Positions 11,501 to 21,918 of a DNA stretch of 64,000 nucleotides are shown piece by piece. Position 1 is the stretch's first letter. Every line of letters begins with the position of its first letter. Source of the DNA: Amoebophrya sp. A120 (Eukaryota; Sar; Dinophyceae; Syndiniales; Amoebophryaceae); contig CAJINV010000003.1 in assembly GCA_905178155.1 (NCBI GenBank), positions 1,731,557-1,795,556 of the forward strand, given 5' to 3'. Both the position numbers and the translations under genes were made by a program. The notes under the pieces are model-generated. The model made no database searches, had not been told where the DNA came from, and was given only the letters and a program-made list of their open reading frames with translations.

Positions 11501-14500
11501 GCGCTCACACAGCCCGAACGTTGCAGCTGCCGTTGCGCAATTCTCGTAGACGCGAAGAAGATGCCCAACTCGCGATCTCCCTGCCGTAGCTTCTTCTCCA
11601 CATTCAAAACGGTGCTGGCAATTTGCTTTTTGATCTTGCGGAAATTCATGGCCATCTGCTGCGTGATCAGGTGCCGCTCCGCGAGGTTCAGCGTCACTTG
11701 TGGCTGCGGGGGCGCCTTGGACGTGAAGCTGCCCATTCGACCGAACTGTTCTAGGGAACTTAAGCCACCCGATCCCGTCAGGTCGGACGACGTTCCGGTG
11801 CCTGTGCCCGCTCGATTGGCGGCAGAAGTGCCGCCGCTCGAGGTGGTCGCGTGCGACAGGAAGGGGGAGTTCACACCACGCACAAACTGGTTGGCGCCTT
11901 CAAAGGCGGTCAAAGCGGCATTGCCCGAGGTTTTGTTCGCGTCATTCTGCTCTTCATCAGGAGCGCCAGCTACTTTGCTGCTACTCGACTCTACTCCGGG
12001 CCGTGCAGCGCTTCTTTCCTCCGCTCCTCCAGAAGTTTGCTGAGCGGCCGAATTATGCGAGTCGGTGACGCCAGCCCCGTTCTTGCCAGTTGGGGTCCCA
12101 GCATCTGCATCTCTCGCCACCCCAGGAGCCCCTCCTGCGTTTTCTGCTGAGGTACTACCAGTTGTTAGCTGATGTGAAGATCGGCCCTTCGACCGTCTTT
12201 TGCTCGCACCGCCCTCCTGGACCTCGTCCGGGTGCTTGATGGGTAGTTGGGCGCCGGGGCCGGGCAGCCGCTGCAGGTGCGTGACGTCCTTCAAGAGACC
12301 CTCCAGAAAGTCTACGGGCATGGTGGAGGAACGGAGACAGAGGTCGGCCGTGCAGAGATGGGTGATGTCGAGGCCGACCCCCGCCTGGCCGCGCAGGGGG
12401 GACTGGTGTCCTTGTTGGTGGCTTTTGGGCGTTGGGCCGCTGTTCCCGGACGAGGAGGTGTTGATCGTCACCTCCTTTCGCGTGCTCGGTGGTACGCGCT
12501 TGGGAATGCGGCTCAACGACATCGAAATGGTGTCGTTTTCGCCGGCGGCACCGGTATCCTCCTCGCCGTCCGCGTCGCCACCGACGTCCCCACCACTGCT
12601 TGTTGTATCTGTCGTCGTCATTAGATTCCGTGTGGTCCTCGTGCTGCTCGATGGCTGATCAACATTAAGAGGATCATCTCGGACGACCAGATCTTCTTCT
12701 TCATCTTCTGTGGCCGCGCCAGTTGTCGGCGGGGCGTCCGCACCAGCCGCAGTGTCCACCTGCTGGTTTTGGTGCTGTTGGGCCGAAACATCCACGTTGC
12801 TTGAGTTCGTCAAACCAGACCCCGCCAGGCCATCGGGGTCCTCCCCTTCCGTGGTTACCTCACGACTGGTACCGGCACCGCTACTCGTGTCTTGCCGCAG
12901 GGCCGGCTGGGGCCCTCCAGCAGTCGTTGTGCCGGTGGAGGTTCGCAACGCGCCCTTGTATCGAAAAGAAAAATCCCCCCTCCCCATATCGAAACGGAGA
13001 TCTGTGCTGCTGGATTTGCGTACACAAATCAGATTTGTCTTGCTGAAGGGACGGCAGGCCTACATCAAGCCTGAGTAGAGAGGTTTTGGCCTAGTCGCTT
13101 AGCATCAGAAACTCCTGCGCTGTCGGCCTAACCGCATCACAAACCGCCTCCATAATGTGGCGGAGCCTGTGGAGTTGCCTTCTTGCAAGACAGAGATGAT
13201 TTGTGGTCGCAAATCAGCATTGCAAATTTTCTGCGACGTACCTTTTCGATATGGGGAGGGGGGATTTTTCCTTTCAATACCTTGCTTGGCCGCTTCAGAA
13301 CGCTACTAGCGCCCTCGCTGCTGTGCGCACGGCGCCGGTGGGCACTTTTTGTCGAAGAGGAAACCGCACTCGGGGGGTTCAAGCGCTGCATTTCCAGAAA
13401 CTTCTCGATGATCCCCGCTAGCCGCTTGCAGGTGTTCTCCCAAAAGGCGTCCGAGCGCTTCTTACCGTGCTGCATGCCGTGCATTTCTGCCCTGTTCTTG
13501 TTCAGTTCTGCTGACAAATGAATGGTCATTTTTTTCAGCTGCGACGATTCCTGCGTCATCTTTTCGTACTCTTTCTGGGTAAGCTGCACGTTTTCCGCGG
13601 ATTGCTTTTTGATGTAGCCCTGCAGCACCTGGATGCGATCCTCCGCGAGTTGCAACTCCCTCTCCGCGCGAACCCCACGAGATGCTTGCAATTCCAATTC
13701 GTGTATTCTGCCCGGGGTCCTTTCATCAGGATGTTGGTCTTGTTGCCCCTGGTAGGAGAAAGAAAGCTGCCTTTGCTGCTGTTCCCGTTCCCCTTCGGTG
13801 GAATTCTCGGAGAAGTCGTGCTTCAGGACTCGCTGTATGTTCTCCTGTTGCATGAAGCGCCGCTGCGCTTGCATCTTCACATGATGGCTCAGCTCGTCTA
13901 CGCGCGCTCGCAGGGCTGCGTTCTCCGCGAGCAGCTGTTGACTGACTTCTGCTGGAGACGTTTTAATACTATCCTGCTTCTGTTGGGCGTGTTGGAGCGC
14001 AAAAAGCTGGTGGCGCTGTTGCTCCACTTCATGACCTCCAACTCTTCGAGGCGAGGATCCGTTCACTGCACCGCCAAACTGAATTGATCCGCTATCCCCT
14101 GCAATAAACGGTGGTGAGTGCAGCTGCTGGGCACCACTAGCACTACTAGGAGCGACGACGTGCTGGTGCAGCTGCTGTGAAGAAGACCCGGCGTAGCGGG
14201 GAGGCTCGATGCCTGGCGGCGGTTGCCAGAACAAACTTTGGTTACCCCAAGCGGGATCAGGGTCCTCCTCGTTGGTGCCAAGTAACGCGATCGACGGCTC
14301 CTTTGGCTCCTGCTGATACTTCTTCACATTCGCTTGTTTTGAGGAAGACACAGCAAAGCCGTCGTCGTTGTTTGCGTTGTAGGCATCAAAAATGCTACGA
14401 CCGCGGTGGTGCTCGCTGAGATCCAGGCCACCCTTTGTCCCCTGCTTCCCGAAATGATCTGGAGAAGTGGTCATACTCATTGAGCTAGCTGCCTGCGAAG

Positions 14501-15062
14501 CCTGTTGTCGGCCAAACGAAAGTGCGGCGAAAATTGCGCTTTTGTTCTTCTCCACCGGCTCGTCGCGACTGGCCTTCCGCGTGGGCTTCTTGTTCATCAC
14601 GTGGTCCAACATGTTGTTCATCTCTACCGAGGTCGTCGCCCTGCTACTAGTCTTAGTACCGTCGCTCGGTAGTTCACCACGAAAATTCTGCTTCAGTTTT
14701 TCCAATGGGTTAATATTACCAGCCCCAGGACCGCCGGCAGCGCCTCCCACCGCATAAACCTGTGCACCTCGTCCACCAGCAGCGGCTTTCGCCTTGCTGG
14801 TACTACTGCTTGACGACAGTTGACTCGCGCTCGTCAGGCCGCTGAACAAAGGCGGTTCGTCCGATTGAGGCCGTGGTGACTTGGACGTGCTAAGTAATTT
14901 TGGGAACACCTGGTCATACTGTACGAGGTTCTTGTTGGACCGCGCTCCCGCTGCAGACGGGCGGTTCTCCTCGCGGTCCGGACGGTCATATGAGAAAAAC
15001 GACTGTGCTGCGTCCGGGTCCTTCCGACGGTCGCTGTTCCAACTACCCTCGTCACGATACAT
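5551..15062 (-). CDS. Very large low-complexity / coiled-coil protein, five exons
   Basis: Exons 13281-15062, 10306-12954, 8139-10151, 7568-7991 and 5551-7403 join in phase at all four junctions, giving about 2,906 aa. I do not recognise a family. Seen: Ser/Gln/Gly-rich disordered stretches throughout, a coiled coil near residues 375-525, two further helical blocks near 1013-1063 and 1251-1340, an acidic patch at the start of exon 3 (SDSDSVVSGEEDEDDE), Ser/Gln/His repeats in exon 3, a coil that runs across the exon 3/4 junction, and in the last exon an acidic run followed by a basic cluster (RQRKKRRRGGKRR, about 2344-2368) that could be a nuclear signal. Two introns (7404-7567, 10152-10305) are plain GT-AG; two (7992-8138, 12955-13280) are inverted-repeat elements. 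The start is the first Met of the long frame, but an acceptor-like TTTAACAG lies just upstream, so a further 5' exon is possible. A structural or RNA-granule role would be speculation. Confidence 0.7.
7993..8137 (-). mobile_element. Introner element, family A (intron of the large gene)
   Basis: 145 bp with ends TATGAACTGCAAAAGTATCG and, inverted, TATCCTGTGCAAAAGTATCG. It is flanked by the 5-bp repeat CCAAC (7988-7992 and 8138-8142). The internal inverted motif GCATTACAAAT / ATTTGTAATGC is present. GT-AG splicing (7992-8138) is possible and leaves one extra Leu codon; exact removal of element plus one repeat is also in frame. Confidence 0.85.
12959..13279 (-). mobile_element. Introner element, family G (intron of the large gene)
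   Basis: 321 bp. Terminal repeats of about 36 bp begin TATTGAAAGGAAAAATCC on one side and TATCGAAAAGAAAAATCC on the other, continuing with a C-rich run and CATATCGAAA. Flanked by the repeat CCTTG (12954-12958 and 13280-13284; CAAGG on the coding strand). Splicing is exact and canonical: the donor GT is made from the last G of the repeat plus the first T of the element, and the acceptor AG lies inside the second repeat copy. Confidence 0.88.
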
Positions 15063-16703
15063 CTTGATCTTCAGCTGTTAAATCATTTAAGTATTTTTCA
15101 TACAAAATAAAACAGACCTTGACCCGAGCCCGACACCGTTACCGGCACCGACTCGATTTGAAAAAGTACAGCTAGTTCGTTGTAGCCTAAGGAGCATATG
15201 CTAATGCTTTTAGGTGTATCTTTCGTATTTTTCCGCAACATGCAAATGCATGAAATTGGCCACGTGAAGCTGGTTTCCAGGAGAACAAGCGAGCGCAACC
15301 AACAGCTGCCCAAGCCCCAGAGAACAAGCGAGCGAAAAAGATCTTCTACATCAATTATGCATACGCCGGGCAGTACGTCGCTGGTGGACGCTGGTGGACG
15401 TGGAACAAACAGACCCGTGTCACAAGATACTTCACTTCATAAGACTTGGACTTGTCTCAAATTTGTAGAAGATTATGAAGCATTTATTGATTTGGATTTT
15501 ACGTGCCCGAAAAAAACAAAACCTAAATAGATATGGTACGCTCTCAGTCTCACTATATTTTGATGATATACACTTCTATCTTCTGAAGAGGGGTTTGCAA
15601 CGATCATGCAGAATCATTGTAGTCTTAATCTACGACCTAGGATTAAAAGCCAGGGGCAAAAATGATTCGTCCTACTTCATGTTCATGGTGAAGAACAAAA
15701 GACGAAAACCAATACAACAAGTTTCAACTACATCACTGGTACGATACGTTTACCAGACGCTGGCACGGAAGAAAGAAACACAGACACAAGCGCTTATTTT
15801 CCGAATAAACATTGTGACAATTCATCATTGGATTCTCCCCTGCACGCCAGGTCGGTTATCGAAAAAGAAAAACTCATTGCCTGCTGAAGCATTGGTTGCT
15901 ACCCGTACCCGCCAACTACAAATCATCAGAGACCAACATGAAACTGTCTTATACCAGCCGAAAAAGGCCAAGGAGAAGGAACTCTTACCGAAAAAAAGCA
16001 GCATGGACCGACACACTCACAGAGGACGAACCAATAACAACAATCGATTCATTTCTACTCTCCGCAACCGCACCAACTTCAAAAACGAAATACAACAAAA
16101 ATAAAATCGATTTGGGTGCTAGATAACGAAAAGGAAAACCTAAACCAAACAGATCATCTGCGACCGACAACATGAAGATTTTTGTTGTTGGGACTGCACG
16201 ACATAAACAAACCGATGACTATATTGTGTTCCATCACATTCAACATCAACACACGGTTAGGTTATGAGAGCGCGACGGGGCGGTAGTTCCGGTGCCTTTG
16301 ATCACGAATAGACTCCTACACATCAATATAGCCTTCGTTATGCATTACACATACACACCCATGGCTGCGAAACATCTTCATTATGTTTTTTCATCAATCA
16401 ATCCAAGGGGATGCGCTGGCTAACGCTCTATATTCATTCAGCATTTTCAACATTTTTGAACGTCGTAGTCTTTCATATTCGTTTACCTTTCCTCATTCTC
16501 GTCCCGATGAGCGGACGGGGAATGCTGCATTGTTAACCAAAGACAAACTTGAACGAAGATGATCGGAGTCACCGGATGCTGATCCCATTTCGATTTGTGT
16601 GTGGATTTTCTATTGTGCTAGTACGACACATCGAGGTGCGTCATTTTCATATTTTTTATGAGGTCGAAAATGTACTCACAAGCTAGAACCTCATGAATTA
16701 AAC
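15063..16703. other. Intergenic, AT-rich
   Basis: About 1.6 kb between the start of the large gene and the stop of the methyltransferase gene. A 209-codon plus-strand frame (15475-16104) is Lys/Arg/Thr-rich, lacks any domain and is probably chance. A short direct repeat GAGAACAAGCGAGCG occurs near 15281 and 15313. No RNA gene is recognised. Confidence 0.5.
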
Positions 16704-19700
16704 TTAAAGATCGGGCGCTGGTAGTTGTTCTTGCTCGACCTGCTGGTCTCCTGTCGGAACTTCGTCGTCAATCTGCCACCAGTACATCCAGTCCATGGCA
16801 AGGAAAACCCTTTGATTCGGTCGGTTCTCCCACACGGCACGCACCACTCCGGGCCATTGAGGACTAAAATCGTGCCCGAGCACCAGCCCCCCAGGAACGA
16901 TTTTGGGGATCCAGAGCCGGAGATCCTCCTCGACGCAGTGGTAAAAGTGGCATCCGTCTACAAAAACTGCATGGATGGATTGGTCGGGTACGTTTTTGAC
17001 CTGTAAAGTGCGATCGGATTTTCAGTCCTCTCAGAAACCGTCGTGGTTCTGCGAATTGCAGCATACAACGCTTGTTGTGCATGCGTGGGAGAAGGGAGTT
17101 GGTTTGCATCTATGCAAATGATCATGTTTTGAACGAACGATGAAACCCGAACAAATACAAATGCACAACGATAAATTCTTGTAACGTAAATAAATTCTAT
17201 ACGGCCTCCAATGACGTGGTCGGCCACAGCGTCGCGCGTCCGGGCCCTGACTCTTCGTATATGGCCATGGCGTTCGAGTAGGCGACGGATGGGTCCAACG
17301 TCTGCGAATAATCGCCTGGAAAGGTCTCGTCCGTACCCACGTACGGATCAATACCTAAGGAGGTGGAACGTTCATGCGCAAAGCGAATTTATTATTCGAC
17401 CTGAACGGACCGTAAAATACACTATTCTCACAGCCATGAATAACATCAAAAACAATCAACAAGCCGAAATGTTGAGAATAATCAAAGAAACGCACCTATC
17501 AGCTGAAGTTTGGGGAACTTCTCGAGAAGAAACTTCGAAAAGTGGCCGGCAAACACGCCTACTTCTACCACCCGCAGCTCTTCTACTCCATACTCTTCCA
17601 GCAACGAGTTCACGATTTCCCACCGCATACCAAACTTCTCGCTGAAAAAGAAGCGTGGCTTCGACGTTGGGAGGGGGTACGTGTTGTTGGCGTCGTTAGC
17701 CCCGAGCTTCTCCCATCGCTTTATATTGCCCCACTCCGTGTGAACCACCTGCTTCGCCTCTATCACGTCTTGGACCTGTGCAAAGGACGATAATCGGATG
17801 AGTGCGGAATAGCAATAGGTACTTACCCCGCAGCTGGCACGATTCCCACCTCTTTTTCATTCGCATTCCTATTTGCATATAATATGCCGACGATCATTTC
17901 AATTTTTTCTCTGTTATATCCTTATTGGATTTCGTGCTAGTGCTGGTCCTCTGGCTTGTTCTGCATTCAATCAATACGATTCGGTTTTCCTGTAGTTTCT
18001 AGACTTAAACCACATCGGTTGCAGTCGTACCCACAGAAAGTGGTTAGCCTGCCACGCGTTCCATCGGACCCACTGCGACACGTCGTTGACGACGTCCACG
18101 GAGAGGCGCCAGAAGTATGAACTGCAAAAGTATCGCACTCCCACTCGTATAAATGCATTACAAATTTCCTCAGCATGAGAAATAAAATTTGTAATGCAGA
18201 TTTGCCTTGGAAGCAAGATTTGTAATGCAAGACTTGCATTTGTACGAGTACGATACTTTTGCACAGGATAAGAAGGTCGAGGGCGGAATTTTCCCCGCGT
18301 TCTGGTCCTGCTTGGCCATTATGCATTGCAAAAGTATCCCTTGCACTTGCTTTAGTAAAATTAGCATCACAAATTTCATTGGCAAGAGCATAAGTGGGAT
18401 TTGTTATGCTGACGCAGCTTGGAAAAGACATTTTTCATGCCTGGATGCAATTTATACGAGTCAGTTGCGCGATGCTTTTGCAGTGCATAGCTACCAGGCC
18501 TTCCAGGTACTTTTTGCGCCACTTGCCGACCTGGTCGGCTACGTAGTATTTCAGGGGGCTCAAGTAAAATATCAAGTGCAAATATGTCTGGGTCTGGAAG
18601 AATGGAAGGTTTGGTTGGTTGGTTGGTTGGGTAGCGCCTGTCGCCGGTGCAGGTCCCGCCCTCCATCGATTGCGATCCGGAGTAGCCGGAACACAAGGCC
18701 CTAGTGGCGCAATCAAGGTTTGTCATGCATATTTTGAATGACCCATGACGTCTGCAATGCATGCCCTAGCATCACAGATTTTGAGAGCGCTTTGCGATGC
18801 TTCTACCGCATGAAAAATGTTGCCCTCTCAGCGTAGCACAAACTACTGGAGTCCTCTTGCTGGTCTTGCAATACAAATTTTTTTTAGGATCCAGAGACAG
18901 CATCACAGGTTTAGAACCTTCCCGACCCAGACATATTTGCAATCCATATAAAACCGCTCCTCGCACCGCTCCATGCGGCCCCGGATGTAGTTCGCCGCCA
19001 TGTTGAGAAAGGGCTGGCAGCCCACCGTGTCCCCGTACAGGTTTACCGCGTTCTCGTGGTATTTGTCGTCATCACTGCCGCACAGCACCATGTAGCCCAA
19101 GCTCATGGCCATCAGGTCGAAGGACAGCACCGTTAACGCCTCGCAGCCCCGCTTCTGCACCTTCTCATTCCCAGTGACCTTGCAGGTCAGCATGGTCTCG
19201 TTCACGCCGATAATCAAATCCTCTATCCCAGGACTGGTTTTGGCGGCACTGTAGGCCTGCTCGAGGCAATACTCGCTGTCGGTATTCATGAAAAAACTAA
19301 AACACCCATCCCGATCCATTTTTATTTTTTGCATGACAAGCAGAGGAGTTTATGATTACTTTGCATGACAAATTGTATGGGGATGGGTGTTTTAGTTTTT
19401 TCCTGGATAGTCGGCGAGCGAATGTTCCTCATCGGAGAAGCAATCCAGAATGCTACCAAAGGTACGCGTCGCGAATGGCTGGAGCGTGTAAAGTGACAAG
19501 GGGACGCCGGTGCTGGTGTGGGTATCGTTCTTCGCGCTCGCCAGGGCGAAGTTTGCCACTAGTCGGAAAAATGCGTAAGAAAAGGCTACCAGGCTGCAGT
19601 GGGTCGCGGTTTTTGCCCCCACATTTTGTCTTGGTTTCGAGGACGCTTCACCCATTCTCCTGCTTTGCGTGTCCGTGTGTCTAGTAGCGTGTGGTGACAT

Positions 19701-19930
19701 TCTTGTAGAAGCTGACAGCGTTCTACTTCTCGGAGCTTCGCAGCTACATCGCGCCTCACCTTTCTTGGGTCCACCTGGAGCTTCCATCAAGTCGACAGCT
19801 TCTTTTTTTCTTACTTTCGAGAGAGCAAACGACCAGCAGTTGAGAGACGACGAAAAAGAGCTTCTGGTTGAAGTGCTGCTGCGTGTAGAGTCGCAGGAAG
19901 ACATCGACGAGGGCATGCGCATGGTGCTGA
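16704..19930 (-). CDS. Class I SAM-dependent methyltransferase with long N-terminal region (5' partial)
   Basis: The C-terminal part is a Rossmann methyltransferase: glycine motif VVEVGVFAGHFSKFL, then QLIGIDPYVGTDE across a GT-AG junction, and FVDGCHFYHCVEEDL with PGGLVLGHDF, the pattern of Methyltransf_24-type enzymes (family knowledge). Exons, 5' to 3': 19815-19930; about 19415-19558; about 18954-19282; about 18490-18564; about 18276-18314; 17978-18115; 17827-17851 (a 25-nt microexon, tentative); 17496-17775; 17203-17354; 16704-17000. Plain GT-AG introns: 19559-19814, 17776-17826, 17355-17495, 17001-17202. Four other introns are inverted-repeat elements. The frame stays open across every junction. 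The N-terminal ~280 residues (including LNMAANYIRGRMERCEERF) match nothing I know. The first exon listed starts at an acceptor, so at least one more 5' exon exists. The substrate is unknown. The N-terminal and methyltransferase parts could be two genes if the microexon is wrong. Confidence 0.7.
18116..18270 (-). mobile_element. Introner element, family A
   Basis: 155 bp. Ends TATGAACTGCAAAAGTATCG and, inverted, TATCCTGTGCAAAAGTATCG, matching the element at 7993-8137 at both ends. Flanking repeat AGAAG at 18111-18115 and 18271-18275. Removal joins ...PPSTF to WRLSVDV in frame. No GT-AG pair fits exact removal. Confidence 0.85.
18320..18489 (-). mobile_element. Introner element, family A-like, diverged flanks
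   Basis: 170 bp with ends TATGCATTGCAAAAGTATC and, inverted, TATGCACTGCAAAAGCATC. The flanks GCCAT and GCTAC match at three of five positions, so the duplication appears mutated. Removal keeps the frame between KKYLEGLVA and KQDQNAGK. Confidence 0.7.
18570..18948 (-). mobile_element. Introner element, family B
   Basis: 379 bp, the longest small element here. Ends TATGGATTGCAAATATGTC and, inverted, TATCAAGTGCAAATATGTC, followed on both sides by TGGGTC(T)GG. Flanking repeat TAAAA at 18565-18569 and 18949-18953. Removal joins CEERF to YLSPLKYYVADQ in frame. Contains a GGTT tetranucleotide run near 18609-18627. Confidence 0.85.
19283..19409 (-). mobile_element. Introner element, family H
   Basis: 127 bp, the shortest seen. 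Inverted core GAAAAAACTAAAACACCCAT on both sides, with outer ends TATCCAG... and ...CATGAATA. Flanking repeat GTCGG at 19278-19282 and 19410-19414. Removal joins EEHSLAD to SEYCLEQ in frame. Confidence 0.82.
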
Positions 19931-21918
19931 CTGTACGAACAAACTCACGAAAAGATATAAAAAGTAAAATCCCAAAGTAAACTCAGGAAAACATATGAAT
20001 ATACACAAACTGTATACAAGATCCACACAACTTGTTTACTTGCTTGAGCTTGGGTACGCTTCGCCCTCGCTGATGTCACACACTGTTGATCGTGGAGCAA
20101 CGACGAGAGGCGGCCCGTTTCGCACTTCTGATGGTGCGCGTAAGGCTCGCGTAAGGCTTGCCGCTGGTACGGCGTCGGTCTTATACGGGTAACGGTGATC
20201 GTATTTGATCCTGCCCCCGTGAAAGCGATCTAGTCAACGTTGTGCGGACGATTAAGAATCATGTGAAGCAGCCACACTCTGCATTCGTGATCTGGGCGAC
20301 CAACTCAAGACGTGAACAAGGATCCTCACGGTGCCTGGGCCACCCGTGGCTGCTGGGCGGGGCGACTTAGCGCGCACCGGCAAGCTCTATTTCCGATGTT
20401 TTGAATGGCGGCGGCGGGCTACAAGCCTTGCGCCGCGTTCACCGTGCATTCTGCACTCTAGCGGATGCTGCTGCCCCTTTGCAGGAGCAACATACAGACT
20501 AGGTCTATGGAAGACGCCACCTTTGGCATGGCACTGCTGTCCCGGCATGGGCTGCGTGCTGCTCGTCATCTGTGCTATTGTCTTCAGTTGCCTGTGCAAT
20601 GTGCGAGAAGATCCGCGCGAGACGTTTTTTCTAACACTAACAGAACAACGGAGAGTAATCGGGGAGTTGTCACGTCGTGAAAATACAACAATCCACGACT
20701 CGTCTCCAGCACGACCTTCCGATATATATTAAGCAATGGCTAATATAATAGAGATCATCATCTTCCAAATCCAAAGCCACGCGTCAAAGCAGTCGCGCGA
20801 AGTCCCCTGCACTGTGTGATCAAAGACGCAGCTATTGTTCCCTGCAGATGTTGTAGATGGTCGATCGCCTGGTTGTACAAGAACCAGGCTCCTAGTCAAT
20901 CTTAATCTAGGAGACTGCGCACACTGTCGCAGCTGTAGGAGATGCTACTCGGAAAATGAAACTCTTCTACGTCCTGTACCTCCAACCGAGGGAAGAAGAA
21001 GAAATCTTTCTTCCGATCTGGAGGATTGCCACGCAATTATGGGTCATGCATTGCATCACTCGGTAAAAGAGAATGATTGTAACTTTGAGTGTTTCGTTTG
21101 TATTTGATAAAATTGCTTCCGGATGAAAAGAAGTGAAGATGAAAACCTATCAGCAAGGGATTGTATCTTTTTCCGTCGCCGCTGTACGGCAAGGAAGCAG
21201 ACGAAGAGCAAGAGCATCTCGATGAATAAATACTTAAAAAACAAACAAGGCTTGCACCACGTTGTTCTCTATCTCTTACTCTTACGAGAAGCGTTGGCTG
21301 CTTGTGTTACTGTGGTTCTTTGTTGCTTATTCGTATTTCTTAAAAAACTTTTGTAATCATACACGTAGATCTCGAATACAGTGCTTGCTCTATCCTTCTT
21401 TTCGCTGTTAGTTGTTGTTTGCAGTTGCTAGTCGCCCGCAGGTCAGTCACTAGTCTTTTGTAAAATACGAAGATACGACATCACTTGGCATTGCACTTTT
21501 CTGCCACCTCCCACCTAGCATAACAATCGCACCGGACAGAAAAAAAGCAAGATGCCTGTCAAGAAGTAAAGAGTATTCTAGTACTTGATCGTTGTTCTTC
21601 CAATTGCCACCTCATCTTGGTAACATTCGCAATGGGCCAAAAGAGGTCAACATAACTTTGCCTGTCATGCAAAAAAGTATTGTATTACTTTTGGTTTTGC
21701 CATCACGCGGAATACGCAAAAACTCACATCAATAGCAGCTCAAAAGCTCCTTGTCAACAAGCTTGGCTGCGTATTGCAGTGCGCACATCATTCACTTTTT
21801 TTTTGCACGATAACTTTTCAGACCCAGATGTAGTTGCAACACATGATGCAGTTTCCTCGTCTAAAAGTCACATTAGCATTACACCACATGGTACAGGTGC
21901 AGGTCTCGTTACAGCAGG
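19931..21918. other. Intergenic / unresolved 5' exons of the methyltransferase gene
   Basis: About 2 kb. One or more 5' exons of the gene to the left must lie here or further up, because its first readable exon begins at a splice acceptor in mid-codon. No frame is long enough to call them. The 133-codon plus-strand frame at 20331-20732 has no domain. The rest is AT-rich. Confidence 0.4.

Noticed and set aside
11348-12043. 231-codon plus-strand frame
   Set aside because: It is the antisense shadow of exon 2 of the large minus-strand gene, whose frame is fixed by its splice junctions.
15475-16104. 209-codon plus-strand frame
   Set aside because: Lys/Arg/Asn-rich, no domain, on the opposite strand to every supported gene, in AT-rich intergenic DNA.
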